The position numbers and the translations under genes are program-made. Positions 1-9,093 of a stretch of 64,000 nucleotides of DNA are shown here, in pieces. The stretch is taken from assembly GCA_964653485.1 (NCBI GenBank), contig CAZZFF010000001.1:62001-126000 (forward strand), in the 5' to 3' direction. Within the stretch, counting starts at the first letter, position 1. Each line of letters begins with the position of its first letter. The DNA comes from CAVQND01 sp964653485. GTDB lineage: Bacteria > Verrucomicrobiota > Verrucomicrobiia > Limisphaerales > UBA8199. The notes under the pieces are model-generated. The model searched no databases and was not told the origin of the DNA. It saw only the letters and a list, made by a program, of their open reading frames with translations.

Positions 1-2304
1 GCCGCGCAGCCCTTCGTGCAGAAGCGCGAAGGCGGAATCATTTGGAACACCCAGGGCAGTGGCAAGAGCCTGATTATGGTTTGGCTGGCGAAATGGATTC
101 GCGAGCACGTCACCGACCCACGGGTGCTCATCATCACCGACCGCACGGAACTGGACGAGCAGATCGAGAAGGTCTTCAAAGGCGTGAGCGAGGACATCTA
201 CCGGACCCAAAGCGGCGCGGACTTGATCGCCCGCCTCAACTCCACCAAGCCGTGGTTGCTGTGCTCTCTGATCCACAAGTTCGGCGGCAAGAAAAACGGC
301 GACGAGGAAGCCGCCGCCGAGGCGTTCATCCAGCAGATGAGGCAGGCGTTGCCGCCCAATTTCCATCCCAAGGGCAACCTGTTCGTTTTTGTGGACGAGT
401 GCCATCGCACGCAGTCGGGCAAGTTGCACGAGGCGATGAAGGACATCCTGCCCGGCGCGGTCTTTTTTGGCTTCACGGGCACCCCGCTCCTGAAGGCTGA
501 CAAGCAGCGCAGCATTGAGGTCTTTGGCCGTTATATCCACACCTACAAGTTCGACGAGGCGGTCGCAGACAAGGTGGTGCTCGATCTCCGCTACGAGGCG
601 CGGGACATCGACCAGAACATAACTTCCCAGGCCAAGGTTGATCAGTGGTTTGAGGCCAAGACCAAAGGGTTGACCGACCTGGCCAAAGCCCAACTCAAGA
701 GGCGCTGGGGCACGATGCAAAAAGTGCTTTCCAGCCAGTCACGCCTGGAGAAAATCGCCGCCGACATCTTGATGGACATGGAAACCCGCGACCGGTTGGT
801 GAGCGGGCGCGGCAACGCCATGCTCGTCTCCGGCAGCATCTACGAGGCGTGCAAGTTCTATGAACTTTTCAACAAAACCGACCTGAAGGGCAAGTGCGCC
901 ATCGTCACGTCCTACGTGCCCAGCACTGCGAGCATAAAAGGCGAGGAGAGCGGAGAAGGCGAAACCGACAACGTGGAGAAATACGCCATCTACCGCCAAA
1001 TGCTGGCCGACTGGTTCAACGAACCCTCCGAGACGGCGGTCAAGAAGGTTGAGGCGTTCGAGAGGGCGGTGAAGAAAAGGTTCATCGAGGAGCCGGGACA
1101 GATGAAGCTGCTCATTGTGGTGGACAAGCTGCTGACCGGCTTTGACGCGCCCCCGGCGACATATCTTTACATCGATAAGCAGATGCAGGACCACGGCCTG
1201 TTCCAGGCTATCTGCCGCGTGAACCGGTTGGATGGCGACGACAAGGAATACGGCTACATCATCGACTACGAGGACCTGTTCAAGAGCCTGGAAGCGGCGG
1301 TCCACGATTACACCAGTGGCGCCTTTGACGCCTACGACAAAGAAGACGTGGCGGGGTTGCTCAAAGATCGCCTGGGCGAGGCCCGGCAACGCCTGGAGGA
1401 GACCTTGGAAGCTGTCCGCGCCTTGTGCGAGCCGGTGGAGCCGCCCAAGGATTCCGCAGCCTATCTTCGGTATTTTTGCGCCAAAGACTCCGGCAACGCG
1501 GCGCAGCTAAAGGACAACGAACCGGCCCGGCTCTCCCTCTACAAGTATGTCGCGGCGCTGGTGCGGGCATACGCCAATCTTGCGACCGAAATGGAGGCCG
1601 CAGGCTACGGTGCCAGGCGGGCTGCCGCCATCAAAGCCGAAGTGGACCATTTCGAGAAGGTCCGCACCGAGGTCAAGCTGGCCAGCGGCGACTATATCGA
1701 CCTCAAGATGTATGAGCCGGCGATGCGGCACTTGATCGACACCTACATCCGCGCCGAGGAAAGCGTGAAGGTCTCCGCCTTTGACGACCTATCGTTGGTC
1801 CAACTCATCATCGAGCGCGGCGCGGATGCCGTGAAGGCGCTGCCGGAGGGTATCCGCAAGAACAAGGAAGCCGTCGCGGAGGCCATAGAGAACAACGTCC
1901 GCAAGTTGGTGATCGACGAGCACCCGATCAACCCGAAATATTACGAGAAGATGTCCCGGTTGCTCGACGACCTGATCAAGCAACGCAAAGAAGAGGCCCT
2001 GGAATACGAGGAGTATCTGGCGAAGATCGTTGAACTGGCCAGGCAGGTTCAGAGCGGGCCGGGCGACTCCGCCTATCCGAAAGCCGTCAACACGCCGGCC
2101 AAACGGGCACTTTACGATAATCTGGGTAAGGATGAAGCCCAGGCGCTCGCGATTGATGCAGCGGCGAGAAAGGCGCAGGATGGCTGGCGCGGCCATCCGC
2201 TCAAGGTGAAAGCCGTCAAGAATGCGATTAGGGCGGTGCTGGGCGACAACGCCGACCAGGCGGATGCGGTGCTCGAATTGGTGAAACACCAAAATGAGTA
2301 TTGA
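1..2304 (+). CDS. hsdR: Type I restriction enzyme R subunit (HsdR), 5' end outside window
   Basis: This is the ATP-driven translocase/endonuclease subunit of a type I restriction-modification complex. The reading frame is open from base 1, so the N-terminal nuclease part lies outside the window. Visible motifs, numbered from the Met at base 16, are Walker A TQGSGKS (residues 12-18), a DECH box in VDECHR (about 126-131), the SF2 motif GFTGTPL (about 152-158) and a motif-VI-like QAICRVNRLDG near residue 400. A long helical C-terminal region follows, as expected for HsdR. The stop overlaps the start of the next gene by 11 bases, so the two are probably co-transcribed. HsdM and HsdS are not in the window. 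Confidence 0.93.
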   Translation, partial: AAQPFVQKREGGIIWNTQGSGKSLIMVWLAKWIREHVTDPRVLIITDRTELDEQIEKVFKGVSEDIYRTQSGADLIARLNSTKPWLLCSLIHKFGGKKNGDEEAAAEAFIQQMRQALPPNFHPKGNLFVFVDECHRTQSGKLHEAMKDILPGAVFFGFTGTPLLKADKQRSIEVFGRYIHTYKFDEAVADKVVLDLRYEARDIDQNITSQAKVDQWFEAKTKGLTDLAKAQLKRRWGTMQKVLSSQSRLEKIAADILMDMETRDRLVSGRGNAMLVSGSIYEACKFYELFNKTDLKGKCAIVTSYVPSTASIKGEESGEGETDNVEKYAIYRQMLADWFNEPSETAVKKVEAFERAVKKRFIEEPGQMKLLIVVDKLLTGFDAPPATYLYIDKQMQDHGLFQAICRVNRLDGDDKEYGYIIDYEDLFKSLEAAVHDYTSGAFDAYDKEDVAGLLKDRLGEARQRLEETLEAVRALCEPVEPPKDSAAYLRYFCAKDSGNAAQLKDNEPARLSLYKYVAALVRAYANLATEMEAAGYGARRAAAIKAEVDHFEKVRTEVKLASGDYIDLKMYEPAMRHLIDTYIRAEESVKVSAFDDLSLVQLIIERGADAVKALPEGIRKNKEAVAEAIENNVRKLVIDEHPINPKYYEKMSRLLDDLIKQRKEEALEYEEYLAKIVELARQVQSGPGDSAYPKAVNTPAKRALYDNLGKDEAQALAIDAAARKAQDGWRGHPLKVKAVKNAIRAVLGDNADQADAVLELVKHQNEY

Positions 2305-3022
2305 GCGCACCCAGATCACGGTGAATGGCCTCCCGGTTCAGATTGTCCGCAAGGCAATCAAGAACCTGCACCTGGGAGTCTATCCGCCCAATGGCCGGGT
2401 GCGCGTAGCGGCGCCGCTCCGAGTCACGGACGAGGCTGTGCGGCTGGCAGTGGTTGGAAAACTCGGCTGGATCAAGCGCCAACGGGCGAGATTCGAGGCC
2501 CAGCCCCGCCAGTCCCAGCGCGAGATGGTCAGCGGGGAGAGCCACTATTTTCTTGGCAGGCGCTACCGTTTGCGGGTCATCGAGCACAACGGCGCGGGTC
2601 GCGTGTTGCTGCGCAATCGTCGCACGATTGAACTATACGTGCGGCGCGAGGCCACGCCTGACCAACGCGAGCGCGTCATGCAACGCTGGTATCGGCAGCA
2701 TCTCCGCGAAATGGTGCCGCCGCTCATGGCGAAGTGGGAGGAGGCTCTCGGAGTGAAAGCCGCCGCGTGGGGGATAAAGAGAATGAAGACCAGGTGGGGA
2801 ACCAATAGCGTGGAGGCCCGCCGCATCTGGCTCAATCTCGAACTGGCCAAGAAGCCGCCCCAGTGTCTCGAATATGTCCTGGTTCATGAACTGGTTCATC
2901 TCCTGGAACGGCACCACAGCGACACGTTCATCGCCCTCATGGACAAGCACCTGCCCACTTGGCGCTTACATCGTCAGGAGTTAAATCTCGCGCCCCTCGC
3001 ACACGCCACCTGGACCTACTGA
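2294..3022 (+). CDS. YgjP/DUF45-family zinc metallopeptidase-like protein
   Basis: A 242-residue protein of the YgjP/WLM-like (DUF45) metallopeptidase family, often found beside type I restriction genes. HELVH at residues 198-202 followed by HHSDTF at 206-211 gives the HExxH zinc site and a third ligand region. Upstream, MKTRWGTNS (about 164-172) matches the family pattern of a tryptophan-glycine turn before the active site. The ATG at 2294 overlaps the hsdR stop, which suggests translational coupling. The substrate is unknown; a role in the restriction locus is inferred from position only. Confidence 0.88.
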   Translation: MSIERTQITVNGLPVQIVRKAIKNLHLGVYPPNGRVRVAAPLRVTDEAVRLAVVGKLGWIKRQRARFEAQPRQSQREMVSGESHYFLGRRYRLRVIEHNGAGRVLLRNRRTIELYVRREATPDQRERVMQRWYRQHLREMVPPLMAKWEEALGVKAAAWGIKRMKTRWGTNSVEARRIWLNLELAKKPPQCLEYVLVHELVHLLERHHSDTFIALMDKHLPTWRLHRQELNLAPLAHATWTY

Positions 3023-3052
3023 ACACCCACACCAGCATTCGCCTACGGCAGC

Positions 3053-3943
3053 ATGAACCCCTCCCGGAACAGGTTCTACGATTTTCTACGCGAGGTCGTG
3101 CCGAGCGACGTGGTGCTCTCCTACGCCTCGGGCGCGGTCCAGGGTGCCGGGTTCGCCATTTCCTACTGCTACACCTGCCCCCGGCCCGCCGAGTTTGGGC
3201 ATGTGGGCGAGGCGTGAGACGTGATCGGCTGGCGCATGGATATGCGGTTCCAGCGGTTCGCCCGCACCGTCCGGCCCAAGGACCATCTCCCGGTGCTGGT
3301 TCCGCTCGTGGAACGGGAACGCTTTGCCCCAATGCGCTCGACCGGCGATGGCCTTCAGCACGTTTACTTGACCTCAATCTCGGATGGCCTGGCTCAGGTC
3401 GTGATCGGGCTGGCCGGAGAGAGCGCCACTTTCAACGCGACCACGTTCCAGGACTCGTCCTCGATCTGGGTGGAGCGTGACCTGTCCGGCCAACTGGAAT
3501 GGGAGGACATCGAACAACGCCATATTCTCGAAGGCGACATCCCCGTCACCACGCGCCGGGCGCTGGTTCAAGCCCGCATCGGCCAGGGGCTATTCAAGGC
3601 CCGCGTGTCACGGCTGGAGAAGCGGTGTCGCCTGACCTTCGTGGACAACCCGGCGCACCTGGTCGGAAGCCACATCAAGCCCTGGCGCGAGTCCAACAAC
3701 GAGGAGCGCCTCCACGAAGCCAACGGTTTGCTGCTCACGCCGACCGCAGATCACCTGTTTGACCGGGGCTTCATCAGTTTCGAGGACAACGGCGAGGTCA
3801 TGGTTTCGCCGGTCGCGGATGCGGTGTCCTTGCGGCGTATGGGCTTGGACCCCCAGAACCCGCCGCGACCGCTCGCTTTCAACACGGACCAGAAGCACTT
3901 CCTCGCCCACCACCGGAAGGAGATTTTCCTGGCGGCTGTTTAG
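3053..3943 (+). pseudogene. HNH endonuclease with an in-frame TGA
   Basis: The C-terminal half carries an HNH_2-like signature (AHLVGSHIKPW, then NGLLLTPTADHLFDRGFI), typical of restriction-associated HNH proteins. A plausible start at 3053 (MNPSRNRFYDFL) is in the same frame as this domain, but a TGA at 3215-3217 splits it after GHVGEA. Reading TGG there would give EAWDVIGW and one continuous protein of about 296 residues. A shorter product could start at GTG 3221 or ATG 3236. It lies 30 bases after the metallopeptidase and probably belonged to the same defence operon. It is either a genuine nonsense mutation or a consensus error. Confidence 0.75.
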
Positions 3944-4100
3944 TGGCGTGCCTCTGCGACGGGGAGAGGGTGCGCAAGTCCGCTTCTGCGCCAGCGAATT
4001 GAACTTCCGGGTGGGCGGTTCTCTTGCCAGTTGGAGGAGCCGCTTCGGATGCTCAGCGCAGTTTTGCGCTCAGTGTATTCCTGCCAGCAGCCCACGCCCG

Positions 4101-4577
4101 CTATTTACTCTTCCGTGGTCTTCCACGTCGGCGGCTGCCTGGCCTCGGGGGCATTTTACCGTTTGACCGGGATGCCGCCGCCTTGGCCGCGCTGGCCGCT
4201 TCTTTGACGCCGCGCTTCAGTTGTCCCAGCAGCACCGCTTCCGGCAACCGGTAACGCCTGAGCGCCGTGGCCTCCAGGTATTGGTGAACGGCACCGTCCA
4301 CCGGGTCTGTAATGGCCGTCCGAACGCAGGCGTATCCATCCTGGACCTGTTTGACCCACCCGACCGACTGGTCCGGCAGGACCACCGGTTGGCCCACCCA
4401 AGCCCGCTTCCGGCCAAACAGGAACCCCGTCCATTTCCGGTTCTCGCCTGTGCGTTTTGCGCCAAGCCTGCGTCGGATGACAAGTGCCCGCCCGGCCTGG
4501 CTTGCGGCAACCTGGAGCAGGTCGGCCTGGCTCGTGACGGGCGGGTCTTTCCTGAAGAGCAGCGACATGAACTTCAT
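4101..4577 (-). CDS. Hypothetical protein with basic AT-hook-like tail
   Basis: A 158-residue protein I do not recognise. The N-terminus reads MKFMSLLFRKDPPVTSQADLL. The middle is mixed alpha/beta, and the C-terminus is strongly basic, ending GSRRRGRPRKSK, whose GRP core resembles an AT-hook. This suggests nucleic-acid binding, by inference. Competing plus-strand frames look less protein-like, being rich in Arg/Pro/Ser without hydrophobic patterning. No partner gene is adjacent; the neighbours are the broken HNH gene and a non-coding stretch. Confidence 0.5.
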   Translation of the reverse strand: MKFMSLLFRKDPPVTSQADLLQVAASQAGRALVIRRRLGAKRTGENRKWTGFLFGRKRAWVGQPVVLPDQSVGWVKQVQDGYACVRTAITDPVDGAVHQYLEATALRRYRLPEAVLLGQLKRGVKEAASAAKAAASRSNGKMPPRPGSRRRGRPRKSK

Positions 4578-5297
4578 GCCCTATATACCGGGATGCTTCG
4601 CAGCATGGGTCACGCTTTGGGTTTGGGGGTCGTTCGGGGCTGCCGGAGGTGGACGGGTTCGGCGAAGACTCCCTGCAACTCGTTGCGGCCTGGCAGGAAG
4701 GCAGGGTTTGCCGCGAAAGCTGGCCCGTCCTGGGTTGCCCGGCCCGCCGCTGGGCTGACAACAGCCTCCCGTCACCCGTCCGGGCACGTTGGTCCTGGTC
4801 GCCGGGGTTTTGGCTACCCTGGATTCGGATATTGGTTCCCTTATCGCAACTTAGGGTGGTCAGGTGGTCTTGTCGCAGCAGGGCGGATCAGGCGCAGCGT
4901 CGGGTTGCCTTACGCGCTTGCGGAACGGCTCCCCGTTTGCCACTCGGCTCTGGACGTTCTCCGTTGTCAAATTTGACGGCCAACTGACGGTCCGCCCGTC
5001 GTCAAGGATTTGACAGGGCATCCGAGCACGGGTTCTTGACACCCGGAGCCGCGAGCAAGCACACGCTTGCCAGCCCGGCAAACGGCGAAGGTCGGTCCAT
5101 TTGGCGCAGACGTGTCTGGCAGAGACGGAGGCAACTGGACTGGTTGTGGTCCAAAGGTTATTCGGCAGGCGACAAGGGGTCTGTCAAATTTGACGCGGTC
5201 CTTCGTTCCCAGTCCTGCGTCGGCGGTGATGCCGTACAAATTCAAATACGGGCTTCCCTTTTGCACGGGAATCTGCTTGTCTCGTGGACGGAGCAAC
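4578..5297. other. Non-coding stretch with TTGAC/GTCAA palindromes
   Basis: No convincing gene. It holds a perfect GTCAAATTTGAC palindrome at 4966-4977, another at 5183-5194 and extra TTGAC half-sites between them. The right part is repeat copy A. Open frames here are short and compositionally unlike protein. Confidence 0.5.
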
Positions 5298-5320
5298 ATG
5301 ACAAATCAGGCGTCCAGGAC
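5074..5320 (+). repeat. Diverged 0.25-kb direct repeat, copy A
   Basis: This matches 7420-7668 over its whole length, at roughly three quarters identity by eye. Shared blocks include CCCGGCAAAC, TTCGGCAGGCG, AAGGGGTCTGTCAAAT and ATGACAAATCAGG. The repeat ends just inside the start codon region of the following ORF, so it probably carries the promoter and leader of that gene. It contains the palindrome at 5183-5194. Confidence 0.75.
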
Positions 5321-5531
5321 CGCCGTTAACTGCGACCCGCGCCAGCCCGACAAGGGCGGGCCGGTGGTCGTCGGCAGCCTGGAGACCATCAGCAAGGGCG
5401 CGTCCACCCTGCCGGTGTCGGCCCAGAAGCGACTCCACAACCTGCCCGACGACCTGACCACGAAGGTCAACATCCTCTACCACACCGACGCCCGCGAGGC
5501 GCTGTTGAAGGCCATGTTCGTCGAGACATGA
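5298..5531 (+). CDS. Small orphan protein after repeat copy A
   Basis: A 77-residue ORF starting MTNQASRTAV with a protein-like second half (LHNLPDDLTTKVNILYHTD). Its ATG and first codons lie inside repeat copy A. The same leader in copy B opens a different ORF, so the start signal is shared but the coding sequence is not. The stop overlaps the ATG of a 33-codon ORF at 5528-5629 (MNEDRTGRQSKAEFDGYIKL...), which also looks protein-like. No family recognised. Confidence 0.45.
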   Translation: MTNQASRTAVNCDPRQPDKGGPVVVGSLETISKGASTLPVSAQKRLHNLPDDLTTKVNILYHTDAREALLKAMFVET

Positions 5532-6269
5532 ATGAAGATCGAACCGGACGACAAAGCAAAGCGGAGTTCGACGGCTACATCAAGCTCGGCGAGACAGACC
5601 GGATTCGTGCCGAAGTGGCTACCGCGTAAACCCGGCACTCCGTTTACGCGCCGGAGCACCCGAGTGCGAATAGCGGCGAGCTTGACGCCCAGACAAAGGT
5701 CACGGAAAGGACTTGTTTTGGTGCTTGTGCTCGGGTTCACAGCATTTGGCGCTCTTAAGTTAATAACGGCCCCAAATGACCGCTACTTTGAACTCAAACA
5801 CGTAGTTGATCAGTCAGAATTAAAGGTTTATGAAAGCGTTGAATCCCTCGGTATGCTTCCTATACACATCAGCAAGAGACTTGAGATGCTCTCGACTCAG
5901 GTTGATGCTGATAGAGCACAAGCGGATAGGATATGGCAGTCAATTCCGGGGGGCACATTGGTCGAAAGAAATCATGTCCCGGTTGGAGAAAATGTTAAGG
6001 TGCGTGACCTAATGGTGAAGGCAACTCGCAATGAAGAAAAACTGTATGAAGAAAAACGAATAGCGGGTCGATCCATTGGTCGTTGTCTTATAGGCACAGA
6101 ACACGCTGCGGTCTGGGACTTATTGCAGAACGCAGATAAGGCACTCAGCGAGTTTCATGATCGCAACTGGCAACTGAAACATGAAAGACTTGTTGGCAAT
6201 CTTGTGGTTCTGGGTTCCTTGTTAGCAATGGTCTGTTTTTTCAGGATTCTATATAAGTATTTTATCTGA
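5532..6269 (+). CDS. Hypothetical membrane protein, two TM segments
   Basis: A 245-residue ORF. Residues 1-55 are Ser/Thr/Arg-rich and may not be translated; the overlapping +1 frame at 5528-5629 is an alternative use of that DNA. A first hydrophobic segment (GLVLVLVLGFTAFGALKL) lies near residue 60, then a mostly helical soluble stretch of about 140 residues, then a second TM near the C-terminus (LVVLGSLLAMVCFFRIL). The DNA from about 5690 on is visibly more AT-rich than its surroundings, which suggests recent transfer. The topology would place the middle domain on one side of the membrane with both ends on the other. No family recognised. Confidence 0.55.
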   Translation: MKIEPDDKAKRSSTATSSSARQTGFVPKWLPRKPGTPFTRRSTRVRIAASLTPRQRSRKGLVLVLVLGFTAFGALKLITAPNDRYFELKHVVDQSELKVYESVESLGMLPIHISKRLEMLSTQVDADRAQADRIWQSIPGGTLVERNHVPVGENVKVRDLMVKATRNEEKLYEEKRIAGRSIGRCLIGTEHAAVWDLLQNADKALSEFHDRNWQLKHERLVGNLVVLGSLLAMVCFFRILYKYFI

Positions 6270-6993
6270 CCCACGCTTCACGTAGGAAACCGTCTGAGCG
6301 TCCTGATCGGCGGTAGTCCGGGAGATTCGGTCCCGTCGCGATCCTTCCGGCTTGGGGAGGAGCGCGGCGCGGTTGGCGCTGGCGGACCACGGCCCGCTAC
6401 TCAACGAGTCTTCAGGTGGAGACTCCCTCACCGCCTCCGTCATCAGAGGACCAGTTCCCGTGATTTGCTGGGTCGCAAGGCTCGCCGAAAGCGGGTCCCA
6501 GTTGGCCAAGAGGCCCGCCGCCGCGCCTCAGAGGCCACGGGAAGGTGCGGCCCGCGCATGGGAGCCTGGCCAAGGCCGCGCAGCGGCCCAAAGCCCTGCC
6601 GCCTGGGCGGCCCTGTCAAGGCGCGGTGGTGCCCGTCAAAAGTCCCATTGCGAATGCGTCAGACGCTGCGGAGTCGGCGTCAAATGGCCTGGTTTGGAAT
6701 CCACTGGCCTCAAAACGAGTTGGGGCCGGTTGCTTGCCGACCGATTTGACGCGTCAAATTGGTCTGGACACCCGCCAGCCTCCCGGCATCAGATACGCAC
6801 GCCAGCCTCCTGCGCGGTCGTTTACCGGTTTGACATGCGCCGGTTTGACAAGCGGTGCGATCTTGACGGCTTGATCGCGGTTTGTGGGCTTGCAGCGCAG
6901 GCCGTTTGGAGCAGTTTGGAACCGTTTCGGCAGGGACCGCAGTAAGATGCCTATATGGGTGCGCATCGGGGAGACTTACGGCACCGGTTCGCC
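6270..6993. other. Non-coding stretch with perfect 16-bp palindrome
   Basis: No supported gene; the open frames are Arg/Pro-rich and mutually overlapping. A perfect palindrome, ATTTGACGCGTCAAAT, lies at 6744-6759. Further TTTGACA-type half-sites lie near 6825 and 6840. This shares the TTGAC/GTCAA theme of the two 0.25-kb repeats on either side. Confidence 0.5.
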
Positions 6994-7245
6994 TTACTTC
7001 GGTAAATCTGATAAACCGCTTTCCCGCCTGAGCTTTTGACAAGCTTTAATAAAACCGAGCATTGGTGCGGCTACTATTGGGGATACATCTGCCGCAGTTT
7101 TGCTTTTCCATGTTTTCCCTTGGACCTGGCGCAGCCGTTTGTCAGATGCCATTCCCGCCGATTTCCTTTCGAGTTTTCGTCTCGTTTTGGGCAGTTGATT
7201 CTTGAACCATTTCAACTCAGCATCGAACTCTTCTCTTATATTCAT
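6994..7245 (-). CDS. Small Lys/Arg-rich hypothetical protein
   Basis: An 83-residue protein from a relatively AT-rich patch. The N-terminal part is charged and helical (EEFDAELKWFKNQLPKTRRK) and a hydrophobic stretch (SPIVAAPMLGFIKAC) lies near residues 55-69. No family recognised. Its base composition differs from the flanking G+C-rich debris, which hints at foreign origin. Confidence 0.45.
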   Translation of the reverse strand: MNIREEFDAELKWFKNQLPKTRRKLERKSAGMASDKRLRQVQGKTWKSKTAADVSPIVAAPMLGFIKACQKLRRESGLSDLPK

Positions 7246-7419
7246 CTAGCAGCAGGGTTTCACCTACATCACAAAAGTCAATAGTTGACGAATCCCAGCC
7301 AAGAGGCACGCCTGGACCGGCTGGCCCGCCCAGGCTCATGGCCAGCGGCGGCACTGCCTCCCACGACAGTTTGCAATTCGGCAGTTTGCCAGTCGCGGCT
7401 GTGCCACATCCGGTGACGA

Positions 7420-7668
7420 CCCGGCAAACTGCCGGGGTCTGTCAATTTGACGCAAACGTATTTGCCCAGAATCGAGGCCACTGGAATGGTCGTGGTCCGC
7501 AGGTCTTTCGGCAGGCGGCAAGGGGTCTGTCAAATGTGACACGGTTCTTTGTTCGCCCAGTCCTTCATCGGCGGTGACACCGTGCAAGTTCAAATATGGG
7601 CTTTCCTTTTGCGTGGGAGGATGCTTGATTCGTGGACAGAGCCACATGACAAATCAGGAGTCCACGAC
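7420..7668 (+). repeat. Diverged 0.25-kb direct repeat, copy B
   Basis: Partner of 5074-5320. It holds variants of the palindrome (GTCAATTTGAC at 7441-7451 and GTCAAATGTGAC at 7529-7540) and ends in ATGACAAATCAGG (ATG at 7646). That start opens an ORF unrelated to the one after copy A. No convincing gene product follows it. Confidence 0.75.
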
Positions 7669-7844
7669 TGCTGCTGGCTGCGAAGCGCTGGCACCCTCCT
7701 CGCGGGAGCGCACGGGCGGCGAGCGCGATGTCAAGCGGGTGCTGCGCAGCACGTTGCTGAAATATCAGCTACATCGCGAGCAGGAGTGTTCGACCGGGGC
7801 TACGACTACATCCAGCAGTATTATTGACCGCCTGCGACCTCGTT

Positions 7845-7904
7845 ATGACCGAACCCTCCCTTGCAACGCTGAAGAGGCTCTTTGCCTTCTCGGGCAATCG
7901 CTGA
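7845..7904 (+). pseudogene. Start of an HNH endonuclease, broken after 19 codons
   Basis: The 19-codon ORF MTEPSLATLKRLFAFSGNR matches the usual N-terminus of a class of HNH proteins that continue SGNRCAFPGC. Here the Cys codon is replaced by TGA, and the next bases in a shifted frame still read A-L-G-C-P. A one-base change therefore seems to have broken the gene, whose remainder is gone. The next gene starts 17 bases later. Confidence 0.4.
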
Positions 7905-7920
7905 AGCCCTGGGGTGCCCC

Positions 7921-8499
7921 ATGTCCAAGGCGAAGCCCATAACGCCCGCCGAGTTGGCGGAAATCAAGAAATCCGTGACCGTCGCGGAGGGCAACCAATG
8001 GATCGGCCTGACCGCGATTAAGGATTTGAACAAACTGCGCCGCAAGCAGGCGAAGTTAAGTCCCGAGAAGCGGCGACAAGAAGACATGTTGTTCAGCCTG
8101 CGCTACATGCTGGAAAAGAGTTTGGTTGCGCCGCCCATACCTGAAGTGATCGCGAAGGCTGTTGAAGCGAACGACCTCACGTTTTTCATCCGCTTGGGCG
8201 CTACCCTCTCCGGCGACCCCATCCGGGCGGAGGATTATCCCGTGGAAAAGGGCGAAACACCGTTCCGGGACAAGCTCATAAGGTTTCTACTCACGCACTG
8301 GGCCGAGGCGCGTGATGGTTTACCTGAGTTGTTCTACCTTTATCCCAAGGGGTTGGAAGTCGTCTGCAACCATTGCCTCGGAGTCAACCATCTGAAGGCC
8401 GACGCCCTCATTAAGCAGCGCCAGCGGCTCGGCCTAAAGCCGTTCAAGCGCCAGAAACTCAAGGCCGTGCTCGTCGGGGGCAAACTCCAGTTCTCATAA
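7921..8499 (+). CDS. Hypothetical protein
   Basis: A 192-residue protein starting MSKAKPITPAELAEIKKSV. The N-terminus is helical and charged, followed by LNKLRRKQAKLSPEKRRQED. The second half has a C-x2-C pair (VVCNHCLGVNH) and a basic C-terminus (FKRQKLKAVLVGGKLQFS). ATG 7921 is preferred over an upstream in-frame start at 7882, because the latter overlaps the HNH remnant. Amino acid composition and codon use look normal. No family recognised. Confidence 0.7.
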   Translation: MSKAKPITPAELAEIKKSVTVAEGNQWIGLTAIKDLNKLRRKQAKLSPEKRRQEDMLFSLRYMLEKSLVAPPIPEVIAKAVEANDLTFFIRLGATLSGDPIRAEDYPVEKGETPFRDKLIRFLLTHWAEARDGLPELFYLYPKGLEVVCNHCLGVNHLKADALIKQRQRLGLKPFKRQKLKAVLVGGKLQFS

Positions 8500-8739
8500 C
8501 TGGACAAACTTCTTCCGAAATTTCCTGTCCAGGACAGGCGTCCGTCCATCGTCGTAATCTTGCTCCCGATTGATGCCCCTTTTGCGAGGGGCACAGGTGT
8601 TGCAGCCTGTTGAGCAATGAAAACCTGGTTCCAGTTCAGATTCGGCGTGGCCTTGGCGGTTTGTCCGCACGGGTCAATTCCTCACAGGTTTTCCCCGGCT
8701 GCAAACAGGGCCACGCCCTCTTCAAGGAAAGGATAGTAT
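8500..8739. other. Short intergenic stretch
   Basis: Two widely spaced half-sites (TGGACA near 8506, TGTCC near 8530) lie just after the preceding stop. Apart from an unconvincing 39-codon ORF near 8618, nothing else is recognisable. Confidence 0.35.
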
Positions 8740-9093
8740 ATGACGGAAGCAGATGATCGTGCCGTTGAGCGGCTGAAGCACTCCAAGGCCAAAGCGTTGG
8801 AGACGTTGTTCGCGGATGGGATCTTCATCGAGGCGAATCGGGAAATCGAGGGCGGAACCTCGGGCTGTCCCATCCTCAACCTGGCTGGTGAACTTGTCGC
8901 GATCGTGTCCAACTCGTCGGTCCCAATGCCGGGCATGAAATCAACTGGGCTGTGCCCGCGCCCGCTCAAAGCCCTGCCCGAGTGGATCTGCGAAAAGGTT
9001 CAGGGGCGTCAGCGCCGTCGCCGTGCGCCGGAGCAGCCTAGTCAGCAGCAGGAGAGCATCAACCTGGGCCAAAATCATAATATGGGAATATGA
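8740..9093 (+). pseudogene. Trypsin-like serine protease, C-terminal fragment
   Basis: A 117-residue ORF. Its core, EGGTSGCPILNLAGELVAIVSN, is the catalytic-serine segment (GTSG) and following strand of trypsin-like peptidases. The catalytic His and Asp regions that should precede it are absent, so this is a truncated gene or a fusion of a short helical N-terminus to a protease tail. The stop overlaps the ATG of the next gene (ATGA), so translation coupling may keep it expressed. Confidence 0.6.

Noticed and set aside
739..1389. 216-codon minus-strand ORF within hsdR
   Set aside because: Shadow frame of the conserved helicase sequence; no family match.
3215..3217. TGA in the HNH gene read as selenocysteine
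   Set aside because: No following stem-loop of SECIS type was evident, and Trp (TGG) explains the position better.
6352..6945. 197-codon ORF in the palindrome-bearing stretch
   Set aside because: Arg/Pro/Ala-rich, no start signal and spans the perfect palindrome; overlapping frames look equally random.
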